Shown here piece by piece: positions 19,457 to 27,146 of a DNA stretch of 37,896 nucleotides; position 1 is the stretch's first letter, and each line of letters starts with the position of its first letter. The position numbers and the translations under genes were made by a program. Below the pieces are notes generated by a model that saw nothing but the letters and a program-made list of their open reading frames with translations, searched no databases and had not been told where the DNA came from. The DNA comes from Sedimentimonas flavescens. Its GTDB lineage: Bacteria > Pseudomonadota > Alphaproteobacteria > Rhodobacterales > Rhodobacteraceae. The stretch covers positions 1 through 37,896 of the forward strand of contig NZ_JAHVAI010000020.1 in the NCBI RefSeq assembly GCF_019264375.1. The letters are read 5' to 3'.

Positions 19457-20263
19457 TTGACCATCGACATCCGTCTCGACGACTATGCCAATCTTGCTTT
19501 CGACGTCCGCGACAACGGTGTTGTCGTCGTTACGCTGAACCGGCCCGCGAAGCGCAACGCGCTGGACGCGGCCACCATCGACGAGTTGATCCAGTTCTTC
19601 ACCTTTGCGCCTCGCGGTGGGGTGCGCGCCGTGGTGCTTGCCGGTGAGGGGGATCACTTCTGCGCGGGGCTCGATCTGGTCGAGCACTGGAAGGCCGATC
19701 GCAGCCCCGACGAATTCATGCATGTCTGCCTGCGCTGGCACGAGGCATTCAACAAGATGGAATATGGCGGGGTTCCGGTGATCGCGGCACTCAAGGGCGC
19801 GGTCGTAGGCGGCGGGCTCGAACTGGCCAGTGCGGCGCATGTGCGGGTGATGGACCAAACCACCTATTTCGCCCTGCCCGAGGGCCAGCGTGGGATCTTT
19901 ACCGGCGGGGGGGCGACCATCCGGGTCAGCGACCTGATCGGCAAGGCGCGCATGATCGACATGATCCTGATGGGCCGCGTCTATCAGGGCAAGGAGGCCG
20001 TCGATCTCGGCCTGGCGCAATACATCACCGACGGGTCAAGCCTGGATAGGGCGCTTGAGCTTGCAGACCGGGTTGCAGCGAACCTGCCGCTGACCAACTT
20101 TGCGATCTGCTCGGCGATCAGCCACCTCAACAACATGTCCGCGATGGATGCGGCCTATGCCGAATCCGTCGTCGCCGGGATCGTCAACACCCAACCCGCG
20201 GCGCGCGAGCGGCTGGAGGCTTTCGCCAGCAAGACGGCCGCGCGTGTGCGGCCCAACAGCTAA
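19457..20263 (+). CDS. Crotonase-family enoyl-CoA hydratase (DmdD-like candidate)
   Basis: A 268-residue crotonase. The oxyanion-hole strands are [10 protein letters not shown] (residues ~68-77) and [23 protein letters not shown] (~109-131). Both hydratase glutamates are present, Glu122 in GGGLELAS and Glu142 in LPEGQRG, followed by [21 protein letters not shown]. The pair of glutamates 20 residues apart is general for hydratases, and in the methylthioacryloyl-CoA hydratase DmdD the same pair supports hydration and thioester hydrolysis. Size and adjacency to a DmdC-like dehydrogenase favour DmdD, but sequence alone cannot exclude ordinary enoyl-CoA hydratase. The start is TTG 19457 with AAAGGA upstream; it lies 45 bp after the dehydrogenase, so cotranscribed. 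A strong hairpin follows at 20322. Confidence 0.85.
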   Translation: MTIDIRLDDYANLAFDVRDNGVVVVTLNRPAKRNALDAATIDELIQFFTFAPRGGVRAVVLAGEGDHFCAGLDLVEHWKADRSPDEFMHVCLRWHEAFNKMEYGGVPVIAALKGAVVGGGLELASAAHVRVMDQTTYFALPEGQRGIFTGGGATIRVSDLIGKARMIDMILMGRVYQGKEAVDLGLAQYITDGSSLDRALELADRVAANLPLTNFAICSAISHLNNMSAMDAAYAESVVAGIVNTQPAARERLEAFASKTAARVRPNS

Positions 20264-20321
20264 CCCCTCCCCTGAGCGTCGAGGCCGCGCCCGCCGTTCC
20301 TTCCCGGCGCCGGTCCTCATG

Positions 20322-20390
20322 CGCAGGGCGCCATCCCCCGTGAGAGATGGCGCCCTGCGGTGAGATCGCGCGGCCTCGCGCTATTTTTTT
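20322..20390 (+). terminator. Double-hairpin terminator after the crotonase gene
   Basis: CGCAGGGCGCCATC (20322-20335) pairs perfectly with GATGGCGCCCTGCG (20346-20359), a 14-bp stem with a 10-nt loop. A second short stem GCGCG/CGCGC (20368-20372, 20377-20381) is followed directly by TATTTTTTT to 20390. The second unit has intrinsic-terminator form for plus-strand transcripts; the first alone could work both ways between the convergent crotonase and marR genes. Confidence 0.7.
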
Positions 20391-20445
20391 GCATCCGATC
20401 ATTCAGAGCCCATGCTCGGGCTTGTCGCCACCCGGCCAAGCAGGG

Positions 20446-20871
20446 CTACCGGCTGGCCTCGATGATACGCCTCGCCAATATGAGGAACTGGCGCTGCTCG
20501 GCCAGGGAAAGCGGTGAGAGTGTCAATGCGTTCACGGTCTGCGCGGCTGCGATAGCGGCCCCACGCTTCTCCTTGGCGGCTTCGGTCAGGAAGACGTGCT
20601 GCACCCGCCCGTCTTCCTCGTTCTTTGTGCGGACGATCAGCCCGTCACGCTCCATCCGTGCAAGCGTATTGGCCATTGTTGCCTGCTTGATGCTGAGCCG
20701 CTCCACAAGCTGCCCCTGCGTCAGACCGTCTGCCTCCCAAAGCTCCAGAAGAACAGGGAAGGCGCCGATACTGAGCCCCAGCGGCTTGATCCGCTCCGAG
20801 AGCCCGTGAGCAAAGAGTCGCGCCACATGGTTTACGAGATAGCCAGCGGACCGGTTCTTGTCGAAATCCAT
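20446..20871 (-). CDS. MarR-family transcriptional regulator
   Basis: A 141-residue winged-helix regulator. The N-terminal dimerisation helix (NRSAGYLVNHVARLFAHGLSER) is followed by the DNA-binding core LTQGQLVERLSIKQATMANTLARMERDGLI and the wing RTKNEEDGRVQHVFLTEAA. The wing arginine and Asp-Gly-Arg pattern are typical of MarR proteins. The C-terminus is a second dimerisation helix. It diverges from a small membrane protein gene by 76 bp, and the gap carries two copies of an AGCTAGCT-centred palindrome that are almost certainly its operators. It probably represses itself and the membrane protein. The inducer is unknown. Confidence 0.92.
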   Translation of the reverse strand: MDFDKNRSAGYLVNHVARLFAHGLSERIKPLGLSIGAFPVLLELWEADGLTQGQLVERLSIKQATMANTLARMERDGLIVRTKNEEDGRVQHVFLTEAAKEKRGAAIAAAQTVNALTLSPLSLAEQRQFLILARRIIEASR

Positions 20872-20888
20872 TGATCATTCCCCTCTTC

Positions 20889-20926
20889 ATAGCTAGCTAT
20901 TCATTATTATATAGCTAGCTATATAA
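20889..20926. promoter_or_regulatory. Twin palindromic MarR operators
   Basis: ATAGCTAGCTAT at 20889-20900 and the 20-bp perfect palindrome TTATATAGCTAGCTATATAA at 20907-20926 share the core AGCTAGCT. The two cores are exactly 22 bp apart, about two helical turns, so two dimers would sit on the same DNA face. They lie between the divergent marR (start 20871) and membrane-protein gene (start 20948), where they would overlap both promoters. Confidence 0.8.
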
Positions 20927-20947
20927 CGTCATTATCGGAGGTGTTCC

Positions 20948-21403
20948 ATGTCCAAAGTAATCCACCCGATCGCCGGCGCGGTAGCTTTGCTGATGATCGC
21001 CAGCTTCTGGCTTTCTACCGTTGTTGTCGAACTGAGTGGTCGCGCGGCGACCATAGCAACTGTCAAATCGATGATCCCCTGGGGCTTTAGCGTTCTGATA
21101 CCGGCTCTGATCGTGGCGGCCATCTCGGGCCGCAGTCTTGCGAAAAAGCGAGGCGGCCCGATTCTGGCGCGAAAGCAGAAACGTATGCCCTTCATCGCCG
21201 CCAATGGCATCCTCATCCTCGTACCGTCTGCCTTCTATCTATCCTTCAAGGCGCAGGCCGGGGATATGGATGTCGGGTTCTACCTCGTTCAGGCCCTCGA
21301 ACTGATTGCCGGTGCAGTCAACATTACCCTTCTTGGGCTCAACACAGCGGACGGACTACGGCTGTCGGGCAAGTTGCGCCGCCCGCCGGTGTCACGAGGC
21401 TGA
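20948..21403 (+). CDS. Four-helix membrane protein, function unknown
   Basis: A 151-residue protein with about four membrane segments: residues ~8-27 (IAGAVALLMIASFWLSTVVV), ~43-60 (IPWGFSVLIPALIVAAIS), ~84-103 (FIAANGILILVPSAFYLSF) and ~113-135 (FYLVQALELIAGAVNITLLGL). A basic loop (SLAKKRGGPILARKQKRMP) between helices 2 and 3 and a basic C-terminus place both on the cytoplasmic side. I do not recognise a catalytic or transport motif. ATG 20948 has an excellent GGAGGTG site. Its divergent neighbour is a MarR repressor with twin operators in between, so it is likely induced by whatever that regulator senses. It resembles small uncharacterised proteins found beside MarR genes in other alphaproteobacteria (recollection, not verified). 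Confidence 0.75.
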   Translation: MSKVIHPIAGAVALLMIASFWLSTVVVELSGRAATIATVKSMIPWGFSVLIPALIVAAISGRSLAKKRGGPILARKQKRMPFIAANGILILVPSAFYLSFKAQAGDMDVGFYLVQALELIAGAVNITLLGLNTADGLRLSGKLRRPPVSRG

Positions 21404-21409
21404 CGGCCT

Positions 21410-21435
21410 GCCCGGAGCCACGCGCGGCTCCGGGC
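21410..21435. terminator. Hairpin between convergent genes
   Basis: GCCCGGAGCC (21410-21419) pairs perfectly with GGCTCCGGGC (21426-21435) around a 6-nt loop. It lies between the membrane-protein stop (21403) and the mdeB-like stop (21482) and could end transcription from both sides, though neither side has a strong U-tract. Confidence 0.5.
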
Positions 21436-21481
21436 GGGGCGCTCTGCTGCGCCGGTCGAACACCGGCTCAGCGGCCACGTC

Positions 21482-23863
21482 TCAGCCCGCCACAACCGAC
21501 ACCGGCCGCCCTTGGGTCAGCCCCTGCACCTTCTCGACGATCGCACGGGCGTCGATCCCGTGATGACGGTAGAGGTCGCCGATGGTGCCGGTCTGGCCGA
21601 AATGCTCGACCCCGAGCGGGATGGTCCGGTGCCCCTGGACCGAGCCGAGCCAGGCCAGCGTCGCCGGATGGCCGTCGATGACGGTCACCAGCTTGCAATG
21701 CGGCGGCAGGTCGCGCAGCAGAGTCTCGATATGGCTCTCGGCATTCGCATTGCCGCGCGAGCGGGCACGTTGTGCCGCCGTCCAGCCAGCGTTCAGCCGG
21801 TCAGCCGAGGTGACCGCCAGAACGCCGACATCGCGCCGCCCCTCGCCGATCATACCGGCGGCGTTGATCGCCTCGGGCGCGACGGCGCCCTGATAGGCGA
21901 TGACCACGTCGCAGTTCGGCCCCGGCTTGCGCAGCCAGTAGGCCCCGTCGATCGCGCCTTGGCGGAACGCGTCGTCCACGCGTTTTCCCGGCTGCTCGAT
22001 CGGGTTGGTCGTCAGCCGCAGATAGACGCTGCCACCGGTTTCATCGCGAAGCCAGGTCCGCTCGTCGGGATCGCCGTCGCCATCGCGCTGCAAGTAGTCG
22101 AAGGCCCATTCCATGATCACCGCCAGCTCGTCCGCGAAGGCGGGTTCGAACGCGGCCAGCCCGTCCTGGCTCATGCCGATCAACGGCGTCCCCACCGACT
22201 GGTGTGCACCTCCTTCGGGGGCCAGCGTCACACCCGAGGGTGTACCAACCAGCAAGAAGCGAGCATCCTGGTAGCAGGCATAGTTCAGCGCATCGAGACC
22301 GCGCACGACAAAGGGATCGTAGACAGTGCCGATCGGGATCAGCCTCTTCCCGAACAGGCTGTGGCTCAGCCCTGCCGCCGCAAGCAGCAGCATCAGGTTC
22401 ATCTCGGCGATGCCCAGTTCGATATGCTGACCCTCGGGCGTGAACTCCCATTTCGCGGTGGAAGGAATACGGTGCTCGATGAAAGCATCGGCCTGCTCGG
22501 TGCGGGCGAAAAGCTTGCGCCGATTCACCCAGGGGCCGAGGTTCGTGGTGCCGGTCACATCGGGTGAGGTGGTGACGATCCGCTCGGCAAGCTGGCTGTC
22601 ACCCTTGGAAAGGGTGTCAAGGATCTTGCCAAAGGCCATTTGGGTCGAGGTTTCCTTGGCGGTATCGATCTCGATCGCCGGAACTTCGATCACCTCATCG
22701 CTATAGCGGCGGCGCCCTTTAGCGAAGAACGGCACCTGATCCAGGAACTTCTGCAGCGCGGCGACATCCTGCACCGTGGCGAACTTGTCCCACTCCTGGC
22801 CCGCAGGCACGCCCATCTGGACCTGCCATTCCGCCATCTGCGTGGAGTTCATCAGCCCGCCGTGATTGTCCTTGTGCCCGGCAATCGGCGTACCCCAACC
22901 CTTGACGGTATAGGCCAGGAAACAGACCGGACGGTCATGGTCGATCGCATCGAAGCTTTCGGCCATGGTCTGCACGCAGTTGCCGCCCAGGTTTTCCATC
23001 AGCGCGGCCAGTTCTTCATCCGACCGTTTCTCGATCAGCGCGGTCACGTCACCCTGGTCGCCCAGATCGTCCATCAGCCGCTTGCGCCAAACCGCCCCCC
23101 CCATGAAGGTCAGCGCGGAGTAGAGCTGGTTGGGACAGCTGTCGATCCACGCACGCAGCTTCTCGCCGCCCGGCTCCTGGAAGGCCGCGCGCTGCAAGGC
23201 GCCGTATTTGATCTTGACCACATCCCATCCGAACGCGTCGAAGATCTGCTCGATCCGCTTGAACAGCCCCTCGCGCACCACGCCATCAAGCGACTGGCGA
23301 TTGTAGTCGATGATCCACCAAGTGTTGCGCAGATCGTTCTTCCAACCTTCCTGCAAGGCCTCGTAGATATTGCCTTCGTCCAGTTCGGCATCACCGACCA
23401 GCGCCACCATACGGCCCATCGGCGCACCCTGCCCCCAGGCCTTCGCCGAGATATAGTCCTGCACGATCGAGGCGAAAGAGGTGATCGCAACGCCAAGCCC
23501 GACCGAGCCGGTCGAGAAATCGACATCGTCGATATCCTTGGTCCGGCTAGGATAGGACTGCACCCCGTGGAACCCACGGAAGTTCTCCATCTTCTCACGC
23601 GTCTGGTTGCCCATCAGGTATTGGATCGCGTGGAAGACCGGGCTGGCGTGCGGCTTGACCGCGACCCGGTCCTCGGGGCGCAGACTGTGGAAGTAGAGCG
23701 CCGTCATGATCGACACCATCGAGGCCGAAGACGCCTGATGCCCGCCAATCTTGATCCCGTCGACCTTGGGCCGAATGTGGTTGGCGTTATGGATCATCCA
23801 ATGCGACAGCCACAGGAGCCGCTGTTCGATGGTTTTCAGATGGGTCTGGCGGGTCGGGGTCAT
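21482..23863 (-). CDS. mdeB: Single-chain 2-oxo-acid dehydrogenase E1 (mdeB-like, 2-oxobutyrate dehydrogenase)
   Basis: A 793-residue thiamine-diphosphate enzyme of the homodimeric pyruvate dehydrogenase E1/transketolase superfamily. The N-terminal part has GGHQASSASMVSIMTALYFHSLRP, and the ThDP/Mg motif is GDAELDEGNIYEALQEGW...IIDYNRQSLDG. The central pyrimidine domain has the activating-Glu region EGQHIELGIAEMNLMLLL, and the C-terminal domain ends with QTGTIGDLYRHHGID. In Pseudomonas putida the homologous mdeB lies beside methionine gamma-lyase and makes propionyl-CoA from 2-oxobutyrate; the same gene set here supports that role. No E2 or E3 gene is adjacent, so it must share subunits encoded elsewhere. 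The ATG at 23863 has GAGGA at proper spacing; ATG 23869 two codons earlier is too close to it. Confidence 0.85.
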   Translation of the reverse strand: MTPTRQTHLKTIEQRLLWLSHWMIHNANHIRPKVDGIKIGGHQASSASMVSIMTALYFHSLRPEDRVAVKPHASPVFHAIQYLMGNQTREKMENFRGFHGVQSYPSRTKDIDDVDFSTGSVGLGVAITSFASIVQDYISAKAWGQGAPMGRMVALVGDAELDEGNIYEALQEGWKNDLRNTWWIIDYNRQSLDGVVREGLFKRIEQIFDAFGWDVVKIKYGALQRAAFQEPGGEKLRAWIDSCPNQLYSALTFMGGAVWRKRLMDDLGDQGDVTALIEKRSDEELAALMENLGGNCVQTMAESFDAIDHDRPVCFLAYTVKGWGTPIAGHKDNHGGLMNSTQMAEWQVQMGVPAGQEWDKFATVQDVAALQKFLDQVPFFAKGRRRYSDEVIEVPAIEIDTAKETSTQMAFGKILDTLSKGDSQLAERIVTTSPDVTGTTNLGPWVNRRKLFARTEQADAFIEHRIPSTAKWEFTPEGQHIELGIAEMNLMLLLAAAGLSHSLFGKRLIPIGTVYDPFVVRGLDALNYACYQDARFLLVGTPSGVTLAPEGGAHQSVGTPLIGMSQDGLAAFEPAFADELAVIMEWAFDYLQRDGDGDPDERTWLRDETGGSVYLRLTTNPIEQPGKRVDDAFRQGAIDGAYWLRKPGPNCDVVIAYQGAVAPEAINAAGMIGEGRRDVGVLAVTSADRLNAGWTAAQRARSRGNANAESHIETLLRDLPPHCKLVTVIDGHPATLAWLGSVQGHRTIPLGVEHFGQTGTIGDLYRHHGIDARAIVEKVQGLTQGRPVSVVAG

Positions 23864-23910
23864 GGCCATCCTCTTGTTATCTTGGCATGGGGGCGATCAG
23901 GCGGCGCTGC

Positions 23911-24462
23911 TCAGCCTTCGATACGGGTGCTGACGATGGCCCCGTTCAGCTTGACCGGGTTCAGGATCGTCTGGGCGTTGGGGCTATGAGCAACCGACTT
24001 GCGGTGCAGTTCGGCGAACTCTTCTTCGCTCGCGTCACCGGTTGCATGGATCGTGTAGCGGATCTCGGGGAAGCCCACGGTCGCATTCGAGCCGATCCCG
24101 AGGAAGCCACGCAGATCGAGCGTCGCGTCAAAGTCGATCCGAACCGATTCAAGCTGGATGCCCGCAGCGGTTGCACCGGCGATAAAGCTGACCATCATGC
24201 ACGAGCCAAGGCCCGACAGAAGCAGTTCCTGCGGATTGGCGCCATGGTTGTTACCCATCAGCTGGCGCGGCTCGTCGGACTTCCAGCTGAACGAGCGGCT
24301 GACCTGATGCGGGCCAACCTTCATCGCCTTGGTCTCGGTCCGCGAGCGCGTGCCGCTTTCCCAGTTGATCTCGATGCCATACTCCATCACCGCCTCTTCG
24401 GGGGTGTTCTGGACTTCGTTGACGAATTCGCTGAGCGCAGCGGTGGGGATGCTGTTACGCAT
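23911..24462 (-). CDS. OsmC-like protein with a single cysteine
   Basis: A 183-residue OsmC/Ohr-fold protein: an N-terminal strand region (MEYGIEINWESGTRSRTETKAMKVG), the helix carrying the conserved cysteine in ELLLSGLGSCMMVSFIAGATAAG (Cys88), and a C-terminal sheet/helix part. Peroxide-reducing OsmC and Ohr proteins use two cysteines, the second in a helix that here reads HRKSVAHSPNAQT and has none. Cys88 is the only cysteine in the protein. It starts at ATG 24462 with AAGAAGGAA upstream and overlaps the stop of the preceding PLP-enzyme gene by 8 nt, so it is coupled to sulfur-amino-acid breakdown. A role in handling thiols, persulfides or methanethiol is inference. The mdeB-like gene follows 47 bp downstream. 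Confidence 0.85.
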   Translation of the reverse strand: MRNSIPTAALSEFVNEVQNTPEEAVMEYGIEINWESGTRSRTETKAMKVGPHQVSRSFSWKSDEPRQLMGNNHGANPQELLLSGLGSCMMVSFIAGATAAGIQLESVRIDFDATLDLRGFLGIGSNATVGFPEIRYTIHATGDASEEEFAELHRKSVAHSPNAQTILNPVKLNGAIVSTRIEG

Positions 24463-25777
24463 ATGCGGGTTCCTTCTTTGCGTAGATGGCGGCAAGAGCC
24501 TGTTCAAAATCAGCGATCAGATCGGCGGCATCCTCGATCCCGACCGAAAGTCGTACACAGCCGGGGTCAATGCCGACATCGGCGCGCTGGCGCGAGGTGA
24601 ACGTCGCCTGCGAGGTGTTGAACGGCAGGCTGATCAGGCTTTCCACCCCGCCGAGGCTGGTGGCCTGCTTGGGGATACGCAGCGCGTTCACAAGTCGCAG
24701 CGCGGCGGCGTCACCGCCCTCGATCACGAAGGTGATGTTGCCGGTGCCGTTCTTCAGCAGTCGGCGTGCCGTGGCATAATCCGGGTGGCTTTCGAGGAAG
24801 GGGTAGAAGACCTTCTTCACGCGCGGATGGCCCTCAAGGTATTTGGCCAGCGCCGTCGCGCTTTCCTCATGCGCGCGCATCCGCACCGCCAGCGTCTTCA
24901 GTCCGCGCTCCAGCAGGAAACAGGCATGGGGATCGAGCGAACCGCCGTAGTTCAGCAGGCGCGGCCAGATCATGTCGATCAGCTTGCGCGGACCAGCCGC
25001 AACCCCGGCGATCAGATCGCTGTGGCCGTTGAGGTATTTCGAGGCCGAATGCACGACCACGTCGACGCCGTGTTCCAGCGTCCGCATCGCCACCGGCGGC
25101 GCGAAGGTCGCATCGATCACCAGACGCACCTTGCGCCGCTTCGCAATCTCGGCCAGGCGCGGAATGTCGATGATCTTCAGAAGCGGATTGGTGATCGCCT
25201 CAAAGTACATCAGTTGCGTATTGGGCTGGATCGCCGCCTCGATCGCGTCGAAATCGTAGGAATCGACCATCGTGCAGGACATGCCCATGGTCGGGAATTC
25301 CTGGTTGAACAGGTTATAGGTGCCGCCATAGAGGTCGCTGGAGGCCACCACATGCGCACCCTTGTCGACCAGCGCCATCACCGTGCTGGTGATCGCCGCC
25401 ATGCCCGAGCTGAAGACGATCGCCGATTCCGCGCCTTCGAGAGCCGCCAGCTTTTCCTGAACGGCCCATTGCGACGGGTTGCCATAGCGCGAATAGATGA
25501 ACCGGTCGCGCGCGAAACCCTCTTCCACCGATTGATACTGATTGTCGTTCAGCACAAAGGTCGAGGCCTGATAGATCGGCGTACCGACCGCGCCTGTGCG
25601 CGGATCGTCATGGGTCCCCGCATGGACTGAGACGGTCGACATGCCGGAACCGGGCGCTGCGTGATCGGCCAGGAACGGGCCGGGCTTGCGCGCGCGATCA
25701 AGAGTGTTGAGCCAGTCGTCCGCTGTATGACGGGGCGACTTGCTGGACGGATCACCAAGAATCTTCTCGTTGGACAC
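24455..25777 (-). CDS. Cys/Met-metabolism PLP enzyme (cystathionine gamma-lyase/synthase family)
   Basis: A 440-residue fold-type I PLP enzyme of the trans-sulfuration family. It has SVHAGTHDDPRTGAVGTPIYQASTF, the PLP phosphate segment SSGMAAITSTVMAL, the Tyr of SSDLYGGTYNLF, the aspartate segment VRLVIDATFAPP, the Schiff-base lysine in VVHSASKYLNGHSDLIAG and the C-terminal RLSVGIEDAADLIADFE. At the position of the methionine gamma-lyase cysteine it has Gly (LYGG), and the Lys-Asp pair of that enzyme is also absent, so it is not a second copy of mdeA. The N-terminus is about 45 residues longer than usual. GTG start at 25777 with CAGGAG at 7-nt spacing. It lies 71 bp after mdeA. Candidate activities: cystathionine gamma-lyase, homocysteine lyase, or C-S lyase on an S-methylated substrate. 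Confidence 0.87.
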   Translation of the reverse strand: MSNEKILGDPSSKSPRHTADDWLNTLDRARKPGPFLADHAAPGSGMSTVSVHAGTHDDPRTGAVGTPIYQASTFVLNDNQYQSVEEGFARDRFIYSRYGNPSQWAVQEKLAALEGAESAIVFSSGMAAITSTVMALVDKGAHVVASSDLYGGTYNLFNQEFPTMGMSCTMVDSYDFDAIEAAIQPNTQLMYFEAITNPLLKIIDIPRLAEIAKRRKVRLVIDATFAPPVAMRTLEHGVDVVVHSASKYLNGHSDLIAGVAAGPRKLIDMIWPRLLNYGGSLDPHACFLLERGLKTLAVRMRAHEESATALAKYLEGHPRVKKVFYPFLESHPDYATARRLLKNGTGNITFVIEGGDAAALRLVNALRIPKQATSLGGVESLISLPFNTSQATFTSRQRADVGIDPGCVRLSVGIEDAADLIADFEQALAAIYAKKEPAYA

Positions 25778-25848
25778 GTATTGCTCCTGTGCTGATGAAA
25801 GGAGACGCGGGCAACTCCCACGTCCGTCGCCGAATTTCGTCGAAAGGG

Positions 25849-27051
25849 TCAGGCGGCCTGCATGTTGTGCGCGCCAAGCGCGTCATAGAGATCGTCGATG
25901 ATGTCATCGACCGCTTCGAGCCCCACCGAGAGACGGATCAGCCCTTCGGCGATGCCATGCGCGGCGCGCTCTTGGGGCGTATAGGTCGAATGGGTCATCG
26001 AGGCGGGATGCTGGATCAGGCTTTCGGCATCGCCAAGGCTGACCGCGCGCTGGATCAGATTCAGCCGGTTCATGACCGCGATACCGCCCGCCTTGCCGCC
26101 CTTGACCTCGAAGGGGATCATCCCGCCGAAGGCAGCCATCTGCCGACCGGCGAGATCGCGCTGCGCGAAGCTGTCGAGGCCCGGATAGGCCACGCGGAGC
26201 ACGGCCGGATGCGACTCGAGCGCCAGAGCCACCTTCATCGCGCTCTGACAGTGCCGCTCGACGCGCAGCTCTAGCGTCTTGATCCCGCGCAAAAGCAGCA
26301 TCGCCGTCATCGGCGACATGACCGCACCGGTCATATCCTTGACGCCGACAAGCCGGATCTGGGCGATATCTTCCGCGCGGCCAACCACGAGGCCGGCGAT
26401 CACATCGCCATGGCCCCCAAGAAACTTGGTCGCGGAATGCACGACGATATCGGCGCCATGCTCGATCGGCCGGGTCAGCACCGGGGTAGCATAGGTATTG
26501 TCGACCACCACCTTGGCGCCATGCCGATGCGCGATCTCGGCCACCGCCGCAATATCGACCAGATGGTTGTTCGGGTTGGCCGGCGTTTCGAAATAGACAA
26601 TCTTGGTCTTGCGGCTGATCACGGCGGCCAGGTTCGCCGGATCGGTCAGGTCGACCAGCGTGACCTTGACGCCAAAGCGCGGCAGGCCATGGGTCATGAA
26701 GGCGAAGGTGCAGCCGTAAAGCGTCTTGTCGATGATCACCTCATCGCCTGCCTCCAGGAAAGACCACAGGGTCGAGGTGATCGCCCCCATGCCCGAGGCA
26801 GTGCATAGCCCGGCCTCGGCACCTTCGAGATCGGCGATACGCTCTTCCAGATGGCTGAGCGTCGGATTCGAGATGCGGGTATAGAAGTGCCCGGCTTTCT
26901 CGCCAGCAAACATCGCGCCCCCGGCCTCGGCCGTATCGAACGTGAAGGTCGAGGTCATATAGATGGGCGGGTTCAGGGCGCCTTGCTCCGACCGGGCATC
27001 ATAGCCGTGATGAATGGCGCGGGTGGCGAATCCCTTTCCGGCGGTGTTCAT
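25849..27051 (-). CDS. mdeA: L-methionine gamma-lyase
   Basis: A 400-residue tetrameric PLP enzyme that splits L-methionine into methanethiol, ammonia and 2-oxobutyrate. It parallels the P. putida enzyme closely (GFATRAIHHGYD, AGHFYTRISNPTL, ASGMGAITSTLW, AVSLGDAESLIQHPASMTHS). The residues that distinguish this activity are present with a constant offset of two: Cys114 in TLYGCTFAF (Cys116), Lys209 Schiff base in HSATKFLGGHGD (Lys211), and Lys238-Asp239 in GVKDMTGAV (Lys240-Asp241). The start is set at ATG 27051, which has GGGGAG 7 nt upstream; ATG 27066 lacks a ribosome-binding site. It is divergent from the Lrp-type gene at 27147 and first in a four-gene set with the second PLP enzyme, OsmC-like and mdeB-like genes. 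Confidence 0.95.
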   Translation of the reverse strand: MNTAGKGFATRAIHHGYDARSEQGALNPPIYMTSTFTFDTAEAGGAMFAGEKAGHFYTRISNPTLSHLEERIADLEGAEAGLCTASGMGAITSTLWSFLEAGDEVIIDKTLYGCTFAFMTHGLPRFGVKVTLVDLTDPANLAAVISRKTKIVYFETPANPNNHLVDIAAVAEIAHRHGAKVVVDNTYATPVLTRPIEHGADIVVHSATKFLGGHGDVIAGLVVGRAEDIAQIRLVGVKDMTGAVMSPMTAMLLLRGIKTLELRVERHCQSAMKVALALESHPAVLRVAYPGLDSFAQRDLAGRQMAAFGGMIPFEVKGGKAGGIAVMNRLNLIQRAVSLGDAESLIQHPASMTHSTYTPQERAAHGIAEGLIRLSVGLEAVDDIIDDLYDALGAHNMQAA

Positions 27052-27094
27052 GTCGATACTCCCCATTGAATTGAGGGCAGTATACGCTGGTCAG

Positions 27095-27134
27095 ATTGCG
27101 TATTTATTGCTATATTAGCCAATGCTAGCGCAAT
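27095..27134. promoter_or_regulatory. mdeA/mdeR divergent operator region
   Basis: AT-rich stretch between the divergent starts. ATTGCG (27095-27100) and CGCAAT (27129-27134) form an inverted repeat 28 bp apart. Between them GCTA-TAT-TAGC (27109-27119) is a perfect 11-bp dyad. Nested, degenerate, AT-rich dyads are usual for Lrp/AsnC octamers. Candidate site for the regulator at 27147. Confidence 0.6.
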
Positions 27135-27146
27135 TTTTGGAATAAT

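Noticed and set aside
24455-25777. Second methionine gamma-lyase
   Set aside because: It lacks the cysteine (Gly in LYGG) and the Lys-Asp pair specific to that enzyme, although the family is the same.
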